A DNA stretch of 64,000 bases, taken from Rubrivirga sp046845755. GTDB lineage: Bacteria > Bacteroidota > Rhodothermia > Rhodothermales > Rubricoccaceae. The notes under the pieces were generated by a model. It was not told the origin of the DNA. It was given only the letters and a program-made list of their open reading frames with translations, and made no database searches. The stretch covers positions 3,472,001 to 3,536,000 of the forward strand of contig NZ_CP177357.1 of assembly GCF_046845755.1 (NCBI RefSeq), given 5' to 3'. Below, piece by piece: positions 6,455 through 13,822 of the stretch (position 1 is the stretch's first letter; every line of letters starts with the position of its first letter). A program made the translations under genes and the position numbers.

Positions 6455-8710
6455 CTAGAGCGCGAACGTGGTCGTGTACTTTGCCAGCACGGCCCGCTGG
6501 GCGGTGAGCGGCCGCCCGGCCGACGCCCGCAGCCTGTCGGTGTGGAAGCCCCAGTTGACCACGAGGTAGAGGTCGTTCCCCTCGCGCGGGTTGTAGCGCA
6601 GCCGGACGTTCGCGAGCCCCGCGCGGGCCGCGCTGTTGAGCTGGAGGAAGGACGCCAGCGACCACTGCGTGTCGAGCGCCGCCCGCACCCGGAGCCGCCC
6701 GACGTGCGCCGTGAACGTCTGGTCGCGGTCCGGGAAGCCGATCCGGTTGACCTCGTAGTCGCCGCTCAGCGTCAGGTGCTTCGAGACCACCCAGGTCGGG
6801 GCGACGCCCGCCGTGGCCCGCCAGCCGTCGTAGAAGGCGCCGCCGCTCGCGAAGACGGTGCCCGCCTGCGGGCGCCCGCCGGGCGTGTCGTAGGACAGGC
6901 TCGCCGCGGCGTACGTGTACTCGCCCGCCGGGACGGCCGCGTCGTCCGAGAGCGAGAAGCCGTCCCGGAGGTCGTCGTAGGTCACGTCCAGGCCGGCGCG
7001 GAGGGACGCGGCCGACGTGAAGGTGCCCTCCCACGAGGCGCTCGACTCGACCGTCTCGACGGTCCCGTCGGCGTTGCGGAAGTACGTCCCGCTGCCGACG
7101 AGCACCTGGTGCCGGGCGAGCGGCGACCCCGGCCGCGGGCCCCAGCCGCGCCAGAGCTTCGCGCCGCCCACCGTGAAGTCCTCCCGGAGCTCGAACCCGA
7201 GGTCCGGGCGGTAGGCCCGGCCCGCCCGCTCGACCTTGGCCGCGTAGCCGAGCCCCGTGTACTGGCGGCTCTCGATGGACGCCCGCACGCGCGTGTGGTC
7301 CAGGAGGCCGCCGCCGTCGACCGCGTCGTCGAACGTCTGCGCCCAGCGGAGCTCGGCGAAGGCGTCTCGGCCCAGGCGGAGGTCGCCGTCCAGGCCGTAG
7401 GCGACGTTCGTCGTCCCGTCGTCGCCGAGCCGGCTCGTCAGCATCCCGCCGACCGTCGACTGCGAGTTGAGGACCTGGCGCCGCAGGCGGAGCACGCCGA
7501 CGTTCTCGGACGGCAGCGCGGCCCCGTCGAGCGGCGTCCGCCGCGCCGTCTGCAGGTTGATCAGGCCCACGTCCCACCCGCCGACGCGGCCGACCGCCCG
7601 GCCCCCGCCCAGCAGCCGCACCGCCTGGCCGTCGTTGAGCCCGATCCGGCGGCTGTAGAACAACCGGTTCGAGCCGCCCAGGTCGAAGTCAAACAGGCTC
7701 GCGCGCTCGAGGAAGAACTGCCGCTTCTCGGGGAAGAACAGCGAGAACCGCGTGAGGTTGACCTGCTGGTTGTCGGCCTCGACCTGGGCGAAGTCCGTGT
7801 TGAGCGTCAGGTCGAGCGTGAGGTTGTCCGACAGGCTCATCTTGACGTCCGCGCCTAGTTCGGTGACGGTGTCGTCGGTGCGGACGACCGCCGCCCCGGG
7901 ATCGTCGAGGTCGAACGACTGGCCCAGCCCGCCCAAGACGTAGGGCGTGACGTAGACCGGCCGCCGGGCCTCGATGTCCTGGAACACGACCTTCTGGAAC
8001 TGGGAGGGCTTGTTGAAGCTCCAGAACCCCCAGTTCGGCTCGATGGCCGGGTAGATGTCGAGCTCGTTCTTTTTGCCGAGGTACCGCCACGCGCTCAGCC
8101 CCATCGTCACGCGCCCGTCGGCGTCGGGCTGGAAGCGCAGGCTGGAGAACGGGATCCGCATCTCGGCAAACCAGCCCTCGGGCGTGATCGTCGCCTGGGC
8201 GTCCCAGTAGGTGTTCCACGTGTCGTCGTTGGCGCCGGTGTCGCCCGCGTGGGTGGCGTCGGTGCGCGAGCCCGTCGGGGTCGTGTGGAAGGCGACGCCG
8301 GTCGTGTTGTCGTTGTAGGTGTCGAGGCTGAGGTTGAGGTAGTCCGTGGCGAGCGTGCTGAGGTCGCGCGCGAACGAGGCGGCGAAGACGGCCTCGGGCG
8401 GGGCGTAGCACCGGCACGAGAGGTAGACCGCCTCGTCGTCGTAGGCCAGCCGGATCTCGGTCGGCTCCGACGGCGCGTCGCCGAACGTCGGCCAGTGCGT
8501 CACCAGGTCGAGCGGCGCGACGGCGTCCCACGCGGCCTCGTCCACGCGCCCGTCGAGAGCGATGGGGCCGCTCAGGCGCGGGACGACGAACGGCGCGTCG
8601 GTGCCGCTGGGCTGGGCGCCGGCCCCGCCGGCGACGACCGCCAGCAGGGCGCCGAGGCGCAAGGACCGGGCGACCGGAGAGGGGCGGCGGCGAGCGAAGA
8701 CGTGGATCAC
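6455..8710 (-). CDS. DUF5916 family outer-membrane protein with N-terminal CBM9-like domain
   Basis: The protein has 751 residues from a GTG start at 8710 (MIHVFARRR). A signal peptide covers about 15-32 (LGALLAVVAGGAGA). Residues 40-190 look like a CBM9-type beta-sandwich (DGRVDEAAWDAV, LAYDDEAVYLSCRCYA, FAEMRIPFSSLRF). The rest fits the DUF5916 family, with SLFFPEKRQFFLE and many alternating strands that would form an outer-membrane barrel. The last residues (TTFAL) end with an aromatic close to the C-terminus, as in many barrels. It is 23 nt downstream of the STAND NTPase gene and 35 nt upstream of the tandem array. Family members are widespread in Bacteroidota, but their substrate is not established. 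Confidence 0.85.
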   Translation of the reverse strand: MIHVFARRRPSPVARSLRLGALLAVVAGGAGAQPSGTDAPFVVPRLSGPIALDGRVDEAAWDAVAPLDLVTHWPTFGDAPSEPTEIRLAYDDEAVYLSCRCYAPPEAVFAASFARDLSTLATDYLNLSLDTYNDNTTGVAFHTTPTGSRTDATHAGDTGANDDTWNTYWDAQATITPEGWFAEMRIPFSSLRFQPDADGRVTMGLSAWRYLGKKNELDIYPAIEPNWGFWSFNKPSQFQKVVFQDIEARRPVYVTPYVLGGLGQSFDLDDPGAAVVRTDDTVTELGADVKMSLSDNLTLDLTLNTDFAQVEADNQQVNLTRFSLFFPEKRQFFLERASLFDFDLGGSNRLFYSRRIGLNDGQAVRLLGGGRAVGRVGGWDVGLINLQTARRTPLDGAALPSENVGVLRLRRQVLNSQSTVGGMLTSRLGDDGTTNVAYGLDGDLRLGRDAFAELRWAQTFDDAVDGGGLLDHTRVRASIESRQYTGLGYAAKVERAGRAYRPDLGFELREDFTVGGAKLWRGWGPRPGSPLARHQVLVGSGTYFRNADGTVETVESSASWEGTFTSAASLRAGLDVTYDDLRDGFSLSDDAAVPAGEYTYAAASLSYDTPGGRPQAGTVFASGGAFYDGWRATAGVAPTWVVSKHLTLSGDYEVNRIGFPDRDQTFTAHVGRLRVRAALDTQWSLASFLQLNSAARAGLANVRLRYNPREGNDLYLVVNWGFHTDRLRASAGRPLTAQRAVLAKYTTTFAL

Positions 8711-8733
8711 GGGACAGGGGGCGAGAGGGTCGG

Positions 8734-11235
8734 TCAGGCGACGGCGCGGACAGGGCGGGCCGCCGGGGCGAGGGCGAGCTGCACGGCCTGGGGCACCGAC
8801 AGCCGGCGGCCCTCGTCGGTGAGCCGCTCCAGGGCCTCGGCCGAGACGGCCGCGCGGGCGCGCTCGACGTAGGGCCGGGCGGGCGAGTCGTCGGCGTAGA
8901 CCATGACGATGCCCTGCTGCTCGGAGAAGACCTCGGCGGCGGCGGCGAGCCGGACGGCCCGCTCGGGCTGGCCCTCCGCCTCGGCCGTCGCGGCTAGGCC
9001 GAGCAGGGCGACGCCCACGCCGCGCTCGCTGGCGATCTCTTCGTAAGCGCGGAGCGACGCGAGAAAGTGGCCGCGCGCCGCCTCGGTCCGCTCCAGCGCC
9101 AGCGCCGTCCACCCCATCCCGTCCAGGACGCGGGCCTCCTCGGGGCGGTCGCCCAGGGTCTCGTAGGCCTGCTGCGACCGGGCGTAGAGCGCGAGGGCCT
9201 GCTCGTGGTCGCCGTCGGCCGCGGCCAGCGTGGCCAGGGTGCTCAGGGCGAACCCGGACCCCTCGTAGTCGCCGATCCGCGTCAGGGTCTCGAGGGCGGC
9301 CTCGGAGACGCGGCGGGCCTCCTCCGGGCGGCCCGTGAGCAGGTCCAGATACCCGATGAAGCTCTGCGCCAGGGCAGCGGTCCACTCGGCGCCGACCTTG
9401 TGGGCGCGGGCTACGCTCGCCTCCAGATGACCCCGCGCCTCCGCCATCCGGCCGCTGACGAGGAGCCCGATGCCCAGGAGGAAGCCGGCGACCGCGAGGT
9501 CGGGCTCGCGGCCGGCCTCGCCCGCGAGGTCCACGGCCAGCTGCCACTCCCGGACGGACCGGTCCGTCTCGCCGAGCGACCACGAGGCCATGCCGGCCGT
9601 GTTCAGCGCGCGCGCGCGCGCCAGGCTCCGCGCCGGGCTGGCGGGCGCGTCGAGAAACGCGTCGGTCCACGCCCGCGCGCTGAGGTGCCGGCCCCGGATG
9701 TGCCAGTAGAGCCACAGCGCGCCGCACAGCTGCATCCCGCGCTCGGCCGCCTCGGCGTCGCCGCCGAGGGCGCGCTCGCGGAACCACCCGAGCGCCTCCT
9801 GGAGGTTGGCGGTTTCCCGGTCCGCCCGGTCCATCGAGGCCAGCTGGGTGGCGCCCGTGATGCCCGCGCCGACCTCCTCCGCGACCGTGAGGACGTACGC
9901 CGCGTGGCGGGCCTTCACGTCATCGGTCTCGCCGCTGGCGTCGAGCTGTTCGAGCGCGAACGCGCGGATGGTCTCGAGCAGGTCGAACCGCCCCGCCCCG
10001 TCCGGCTGCACGAGCCCCTTCTCGACGAGGGACGTGACTTCGTCGAGCGCCCGGCCGGCGTCGGCGTCGTAGCCGACGGCCTCGGCGGCGCCCTGGGTCC
10101 ACCCGCCCGCGAAGACGGCGAGCCGGCGGAAAAGCTGCTGCTCGGGTTCGGTGAGCAGGTCGTGGCTCCAGGCGATGGTGGCGCGCAGCGTCCGCTGGCG
10201 CTCGGGGAGGTCGCGGTCGCCCGTGGTCAGCACGTCGAGGGCGTGGCCGAGGCGGTCCAGCAGCGCCTCCGGGTCGAGCACGCGCATCCGCGCGGCGGCC
10301 AGCTCCAGCGCGAGCGGCAGGCCGTCGAGCCGCCGGCAGATGGCGGCCACGGCGTCGGCGTTGTCGGCCGTCAGCGCGAAGCCGGGCCGGGCCTTCTGCG
10401 CGCGCGCCACGAAGAGGGCGACGGACGGGGTGCCCGCGAGGTCGCCGAGCGCCGCGCCCCGGGGCGGGAGCGCGAGCGGGTGCAGCGGGACCTCCGCCTC
10501 GGCCCGGATCTTCAGGGGCGCGCGCGAGGTCGCCAGGATGCGGAGCGCGGGGCAGCGCGCCAGGACCGCGGCGAGGCCCGGAGCCGCGTCCAGCACGTGC
10601 TCGCAGTTGTCGAGGACCAGGAGCACGCGCCGGTCGCCGATCCGGGTCGCGACGCCCTCGGCGGGCGAGCGCCCCTCGGCCTCCGGCACGTCGAGCGCGC
10701 GGGCGAGGGCGGGCAGCACGTCGCCGGCCTCGGCCACGGGCGCGAGCGAGACGTACGCCAGCCCTCCGGGGAACGCGGCGCGCACACGGTCGGCGACGGC
10801 GATCGCGAGCCGCGTCTTGCCGGTCCCGCCCGGCCCCGTGATCGTGACCACGCGGGCGTCGCCGCCGAGCCGCTCGGCGACGGCGTCGAGCTCGGCGGTG
10901 CGACCCACGAGCGGCGAGGTCGGCGCCGGCGGCGGACGCGAGATCACGGCGACGCCGTCCGCGCCCGTCGCCGGCGCGCGCCCGTCGTCGGCCGGAAGGG
11001 CCCGGCGCAGGCTCTCGGGGTCGAAGCCGGTCAGCCACGACACGACGACCGCCACGGGCAGGCCGAGCAGGATCGCCACGACGAGCGCTCGGGCGAGCCA
11101 GGGCGGGCCGCCCAGCGTCGGCACCAGGGCGACGACGACCTGGATGGCGACCCACGCCAGACCGGCGTAGATCAGCGTCGGGCGGATCACCTTGCGGCGG
11201 TGGAGCTCGGCGACGAAGGGGGCGAGCGAGGCCAT
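8734..11235 (-). CDS. Membrane-anchored STAND-type NTPase with TPR repeats
   Basis: The protein has 833 residues, with the ATG at 11235 overlapping the SDR stop (TGATG). Residues 1-75 resemble the two-helix anchor found in adenylate-cyclase-like and TPR proteins (FVAELHRRKVIRP, then helices LIYAGLAWVAIQVVVAL and ALVVAILLGLPVAVVV). A linker leads to an NB-ARC/STAND domain like the predicted ATPases of the AfsR/LuxR group, with Walker A GPGGTGKT (Lys140), Walker B VLLVLDNCEH and the sensor ILATSRAPL. The C-terminal half is TPR-like helical repeats. No DNA-binding domain is visible at either end. STAND proteins usually act as ligand-gated switches, so it could assemble at the membrane in response to a signal. 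Its position just upstream of the array suggests a linked job, which is inference. Confidence 0.85.
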   Translation of the reverse strand: MASLAPFVAELHRRKVIRPTLIYAGLAWVAIQVVVALVPTLGGPPWLARALVVAILLGLPVAVVVSWLTGFDPESLRRALPADDGRAPATGADGVAVISRPPPAPTSPLVGRTAELDAVAERLGGDARVVTITGPGGTGKTRLAIAVADRVRAAFPGGLAYVSLAPVAEAGDVLPALARALDVPEAEGRSPAEGVATRIGDRRVLLVLDNCEHVLDAAPGLAAVLARCPALRILATSRAPLKIRAEAEVPLHPLALPPRGAALGDLAGTPSVALFVARAQKARPGFALTADNADAVAAICRRLDGLPLALELAAARMRVLDPEALLDRLGHALDVLTTGDRDLPERQRTLRATIAWSHDLLTEPEQQLFRRLAVFAGGWTQGAAEAVGYDADAGRALDEVTSLVEKGLVQPDGAGRFDLLETIRAFALEQLDASGETDDVKARHAAYVLTVAEEVGAGITGATQLASMDRADRETANLQEALGWFRERALGGDAEAAERGMQLCGALWLYWHIRGRHLSARAWTDAFLDAPASPARSLARARALNTAGMASWSLGETDRSVREWQLAVDLAGEAGREPDLAVAGFLLGIGLLVSGRMAEARGHLEASVARAHKVGAEWTAALAQSFIGYLDLLTGRPEEARRVSEAALETLTRIGDYEGSGFALSTLATLAAADGDHEQALALYARSQQAYETLGDRPEEARVLDGMGWTALALERTEAARGHFLASLRAYEEIASERGVGVALLGLAATAEAEGQPERAVRLAAAAEVFSEQQGIVMVYADDSPARPYVERARAAVSAEALERLTDEGRRLSVPQAVQLALAPAARPVRAVA

Positions 11236-12131
11236 CAGGCGGCGGTCGCGAGCGTGGCGAAGTCCGTCATCCCGAACGCCTCCAGGAGCCCCGCGTCGTG
11301 CGGCGCGTCGTCGGCGTTGCGGTCGCGGACCCCGAAGTCCATCCCGACGACGGTCCGGAGCGGGCGCGTGCCGGGCGCCATCGCGATCAGCTCCGCCATG
11401 GCGTCGACCACCATCGCCGGGTCGGTCGGCGTCTCCGGGTTCTGGAGCATGGCCTGGAAGTCGGCGCCCATCGCCTCGAACGCGCCGGTCACGGCCGGGG
11501 GGTACCCCGCGGCGCGGCCGTCGGCGTCGGCCGGCGCCGTCATCTTGGGGAACAGGCTCGTCGTGAACGGGCCCGGCTCCACGATCACCGCGTCGACGCC
11601 GGTCTGGGCGAGCTCCAGGCGCAGCGCCGCCGTGTAGCCCTCGAGCGCCCACTTGCTGGCGTGGTAGACCCCGAAGAACGGGAGCGCGCAGCGGCCGGCC
11701 GTCGAGCTCACGTTCATGACCAGGCCCTCTCCCCTCTCTCGCATCGCGGGCAGGAACGCCCGCACGACGCGGTGCACGCCGACCACGTTGACGTCGAGCT
11801 GGCGCGCGAGCTCGTCGGGCGAGAACGCCTCGGTGATCCCGCCGAACATCTGCCCGGCGTTGTTGACGACCACGTCCGGCGCGCCCCATGTTTCCAGGAC
11901 CGACTCCGCCGCCGCGCCCACCGAGGCGTCCGAGGTCACGTCGAGGTCGAGGACTCGGAGGTCGAGGCCCTCCGCTTGGGCGAGGTCGCGCAAGGCGCGG
12001 GTGGGCGCAGCGTTGTTGCCGTCGGGCGCGCGCAGGGTGGCGGCGACGCGGTGGCCGTCGCGGGCGAGGAATTGGGCGAGGTCGTGGCCGAAGCCGGAGC
12101 TGCAGCCGGTGATGACGACGGTCTGGGGCAT
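11235..12131 (-). CDS. SDR family NAD(P)-dependent oxidoreductase
   Basis: The protein is a 298-residue classical short-chain dehydrogenase. It has the nucleotide motif TGCSSGFG near residue 8, NNAG near 91, the catalytic serine region MNVSSTAG, and the YHASK motif with Tyr156 and Lys160. The PG motif reads VEPGPF. Substrate is unknown; length and motifs suit an oxidoreductase of small hydrophobic alcohols, ketones or aldehydes. It is coupled in translation to the STAND NTPase by a one-base TGATG overlap and lies 72 nt downstream of RidA. Confidence 0.9.
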   Translation of the reverse strand: MPQTVVITGCSSGFGHDLAQFLARDGHRVAATLRAPDGNNAAPTRALRDLAQAEGLDLRVLDLDVTSDASVGAAAESVLETWGAPDVVVNNAGQMFGGITEAFSPDELARQLDVNVVGVHRVVRAFLPAMRERGEGLVMNVSSTAGRCALPFFGVYHASKWALEGYTAALRLELAQTGVDAVIVEPGPFTTSLFPKMTAPADADGRAAGYPPAVTGAFEAMGADFQAMLQNPETPTDPAMVVDAMAELIAMAPGTRPLRTVVGMDFGVRDRNADDAPHDAGLLEAFGMTDFATLATAA

Positions 12132-12203
12132 GGGTCTGGAGGGCGTCGGTGGTCCGGTCGTCCCGCTGGCGGCTGGCGCCTGCGCGGGGGAAGCCGTGGG
12201 CGG

Positions 12204-12593
12204 TCAGGGCTTGTGGGCTTCGAGCTCGATCTCGATCAGGAACTCGGGCAAGGCGAGCCCCTTCACCTCGAGCCAGCTCCCGGTCGGGAACTGCGCCGTG
12301 TAGATCGTGGCCCGATAGGCGGCCGCGTCGAGGAACCCGGCCATGTCCGTCGTGAAGACGTTCTCGACGACGACGTCGTCGAAGGTGCAGCCATAGTGGG
12401 CGAGAACCTGGCGGAGGTCGGCGTAGACGTTCTCCATCTGCTGCGCCAGGTCGCCGACCGCCGTCGGCGCCCCCTCGTCGTCCATGCTGACGGCGCCGGA
12501 GACCTTGATGTCGGGGCCGATCTTGACGGCGTGCGCGTAGCCGTAGGCTTTCTCGATCTCGGGACGGAGGTGGAAGTAGTCGGGTGTGCTCAT
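12204..12593 (-). CDS. RidA family protein (reactive enamine/imine deaminase)
   Basis: The protein has 129 residues in the YjgF/YER057c/UK114 fold. It shows the family order VKIGPDIKVSGAVSMD, then QMENVYADLRQVLAHYGCTFDDVV, then FTTDMAGF and FPTGSWLEVKGLALPEFLIEIE. RidA proteins hydrolyse reactive 2-aminoacrylate-type enamines. The canonical arginine that binds the carboxylate in RidA-type members (in an RxxxV segment) is not obvious here; the matching stretch is GSWLEVKG. It may therefore belong to a Rid subfamily with another substrate. The ATG at 12593 was chosen because it begins just before conserved sequence; an upstream start at about 12645 would add an unstructured tail. Confidence 0.85.
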   Translation of the reverse strand: MSTPDYFHLRPEIEKAYGYAHAVKIGPDIKVSGAVSMDDEGAPTAVGDLAQQMENVYADLRQVLAHYGCTFDDVVVENVFTTDMAGFLDAAAYRATIYTAQFPTGSWLEVKGLALPEFLIEIELEAHKP

Positions 12594-12673
12594 CGCTGTG
12601 GTCGTGTCGGGTTGGTGGATGGGGGGGCCAGGGAAGCGGTTCATCGGAACGAGGAGGGAGAAGAGGACCCGGC

Positions 12674-13171
12674 TCAGTGCGATCGGGCGGCGGACGGGGC
12701 GGGCGCCTCCGCGGCGCGCCGGACGGAGACCACCACGCCGTCGATCACCCGCCACTCCGTGCGGACCGGTGGCCCACCGGGCGGCGCCTCCGTCGCGACG
12801 ACGCGACCCTGGGCGGCGACGGTGAGGGTGGTCGGGTGGGTGATCGCGAGCAGGTGGGCGGCCACCGCCGCCCGCCCGAACAAGGGCGCGTCCCCGCCGT
12901 GTGCCGTCACGTGGTCATCGAGCACCGAGGCGATGGCGGCGTGGTCGCCGCGGGCGGCCGCCGCGTACACCTGCCCGACGACGGCGCAGGCGGTCGCGGC
13001 CGGCGCCTCCGGCGCGAGCCGCGGCAGGCACGACGGGTCGGGGCCGAGGGACTCGACGCAGGGCGGGGGGCACGGCGCCAGAGACGCGCCGGCGCCGGGC
13101 TGGGCGGCGGGCCACGTGGCCGGTAGCAGGACGGCCAGGCCAAGCAGGACAGTTCGGAGAGGGCGCGTCAT
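12674..13171 (-). CDS. Secreted NTF2/SnoaL-like protein of unknown function
   Basis: The protein has 165 residues. Residues 1-24 form a signal peptide (LRTVLLGLAVLLPATWPAAA-like, cleaved near AQPGA). A short Cys/Pro-rich stretch follows (PCPPPCVES, PSCLPRL, TACAVV). The rest (VGQVYAAAARGDHAAIASVL through GVVVSVRR) resembles an NTF2-like cone fold used by SnoaL/ketosteroid-isomerase relatives. The catalytic residues of that superfamily vary and none can be assigned. The start overlaps the response regulator stop by ATGA (13168-13171), so the two are coupled. The four cysteines could form disulfides in the periplasm. Confidence 0.6.
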   Translation of the reverse strand: MTRPLRTVLLGLAVLLPATWPAAQPGAGASLAPCPPPCVESLGPDPSCLPRLAPEAPAATACAVVGQVYAAAARGDHAAIASVLDDHVTAHGGDAPLFGRAAVAAHLLAITHPTTLTVAAQGRVVATEAPPGGPPVRTEWRVIDGVVVSVRRAAEAPAPSAARSH

Positions 13172-13572
13172 CGGGATGGGGGGGCGGACGGGGCCGCGGA
13201 GTGGGGCTCGAGGCGCCGCGGCAGCAGGCGCTCGACGGCGGCGCGCAGGCTGGCGGCGTTGAAGGGCTTGGCGAGGAACCCGTCCTCGCAGGCGGGCTCC
13301 CCCCGCGGCTCCCCGCTGACGAGCAGCACCGGCACGTCGCGGGTGGCGCCGTCGGCGCGGAGCGCGGCGCAGAGCGCGTGCCCGTCGAGCCCCGGCATCC
13401 GGACGTCCGCGATGACGAGGTCGGGCGGGAGCCGGAGGGCGAGGTGGAGCGCCTCGGTCCCGTCGACGACCTCGCTGACGCGGGCCGAGGTGCGGAGGCT
13501 GTGCCGGATGTAGGCCCGCATCTCGTCGTCGTCGTCGGCGACGAGCACGCGGGGCAGGGGGGCGTCGGGCAT
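13168..13572 (-). CDS. Single-domain response regulator (CheY-like receiver)
   Basis: The protein has 134 residues consisting of a receiver domain only. The acidic pocket is VADDDDE, the phospho-acceptor is Asp56 in VIADVRMPG, the conserved serine is in VLLVSGEP and the lysine is in FLAKPFN. A 20-residue tail rich in Ser, Ala and Pro follows. No output domain is present, so it should act through protein contacts or phosphotransfer. It lies 250 nt downstream of the hybrid sensor kinase gene on the same strand and is separated from it by a cluster of small palindromes. It could therefore be a partner of that kinase or of an orphan kinase elsewhere. Confidence 0.88.
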   Translation of the reverse strand: MPDAPLPRVLVADDDDEMRAYIRHSLRTSARVSEVVDGTEALHLALRLPPDLVIADVRMPGLDGHALCAALRADGATRDVPVLLVSGEPRGEPACEDGFLAKPFNAASLRAAVERLLPRRLEPHSAAPSAPPSR

Positions 13573-13711
13573 GGGGTCGGGGGAGGGTGCCGCCGAGGGC
13601 GGGGCACGCCCACCACGGCACGCCCGCCCTGTGCCGGCCCGTGCCGCAGAGGTGCGACGGGGGCCGGGTGGCGACCTCCGCAACCTGCGCCGCCCCTTCT
13701 CCCCCATCGTT

Positions 13712-13783
13712 GCGTCCAGGACGCGCCCCGATGCGCCTGTGCCCCATGCGTCACAGACGCACGGGTTTGCGTCCGAGGCGCAA
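13712..13783. promoter_or_regulatory. Cluster of three small palindromes with a shared GCGTC half-site
   Basis: Three inverted repeats lie in one 72-nt stretch. They are GCGTCC-A-GGACGC (13712-13724), TGCGTC-ACA-GACGCA (13747-13761) and TTGCG-N7-CGCAA (13767-13783, reading TTGCGTCC at its left side). All share TGCGTC or its complement as the half-site. The cluster is upstream of the response regulator gene (start 13572) and downstream of the hybrid kinase stop (13823). Repeated half-sites suit an operator for a dimeric regulator better than a terminator, because the stems are only 5-6 bp. The regulator is unknown. Confidence 0.45.
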
Positions 13784-13822
13784 CACGTCGCCCTCCTGTG
13801 CGCCTCGTCCCGACGGCGCCGG

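Noticed and set aside
12593..12755. A longer RidA start near 12645
   Set aside because: The added residues (MNRFPGPPIHQPD and so on) are not part of the Rid fold, and the ATG at 12593 sits at the normal family start.
11235..13171. Toxin-antitoxin or phage-defence operon reading of the STAND NTPase region
   Set aside because: The NTPase resembles known defence ATPases only in its NTP-binding core. No effector domain, nuclease or phage-related gene is present, so I kept a general sensor role.
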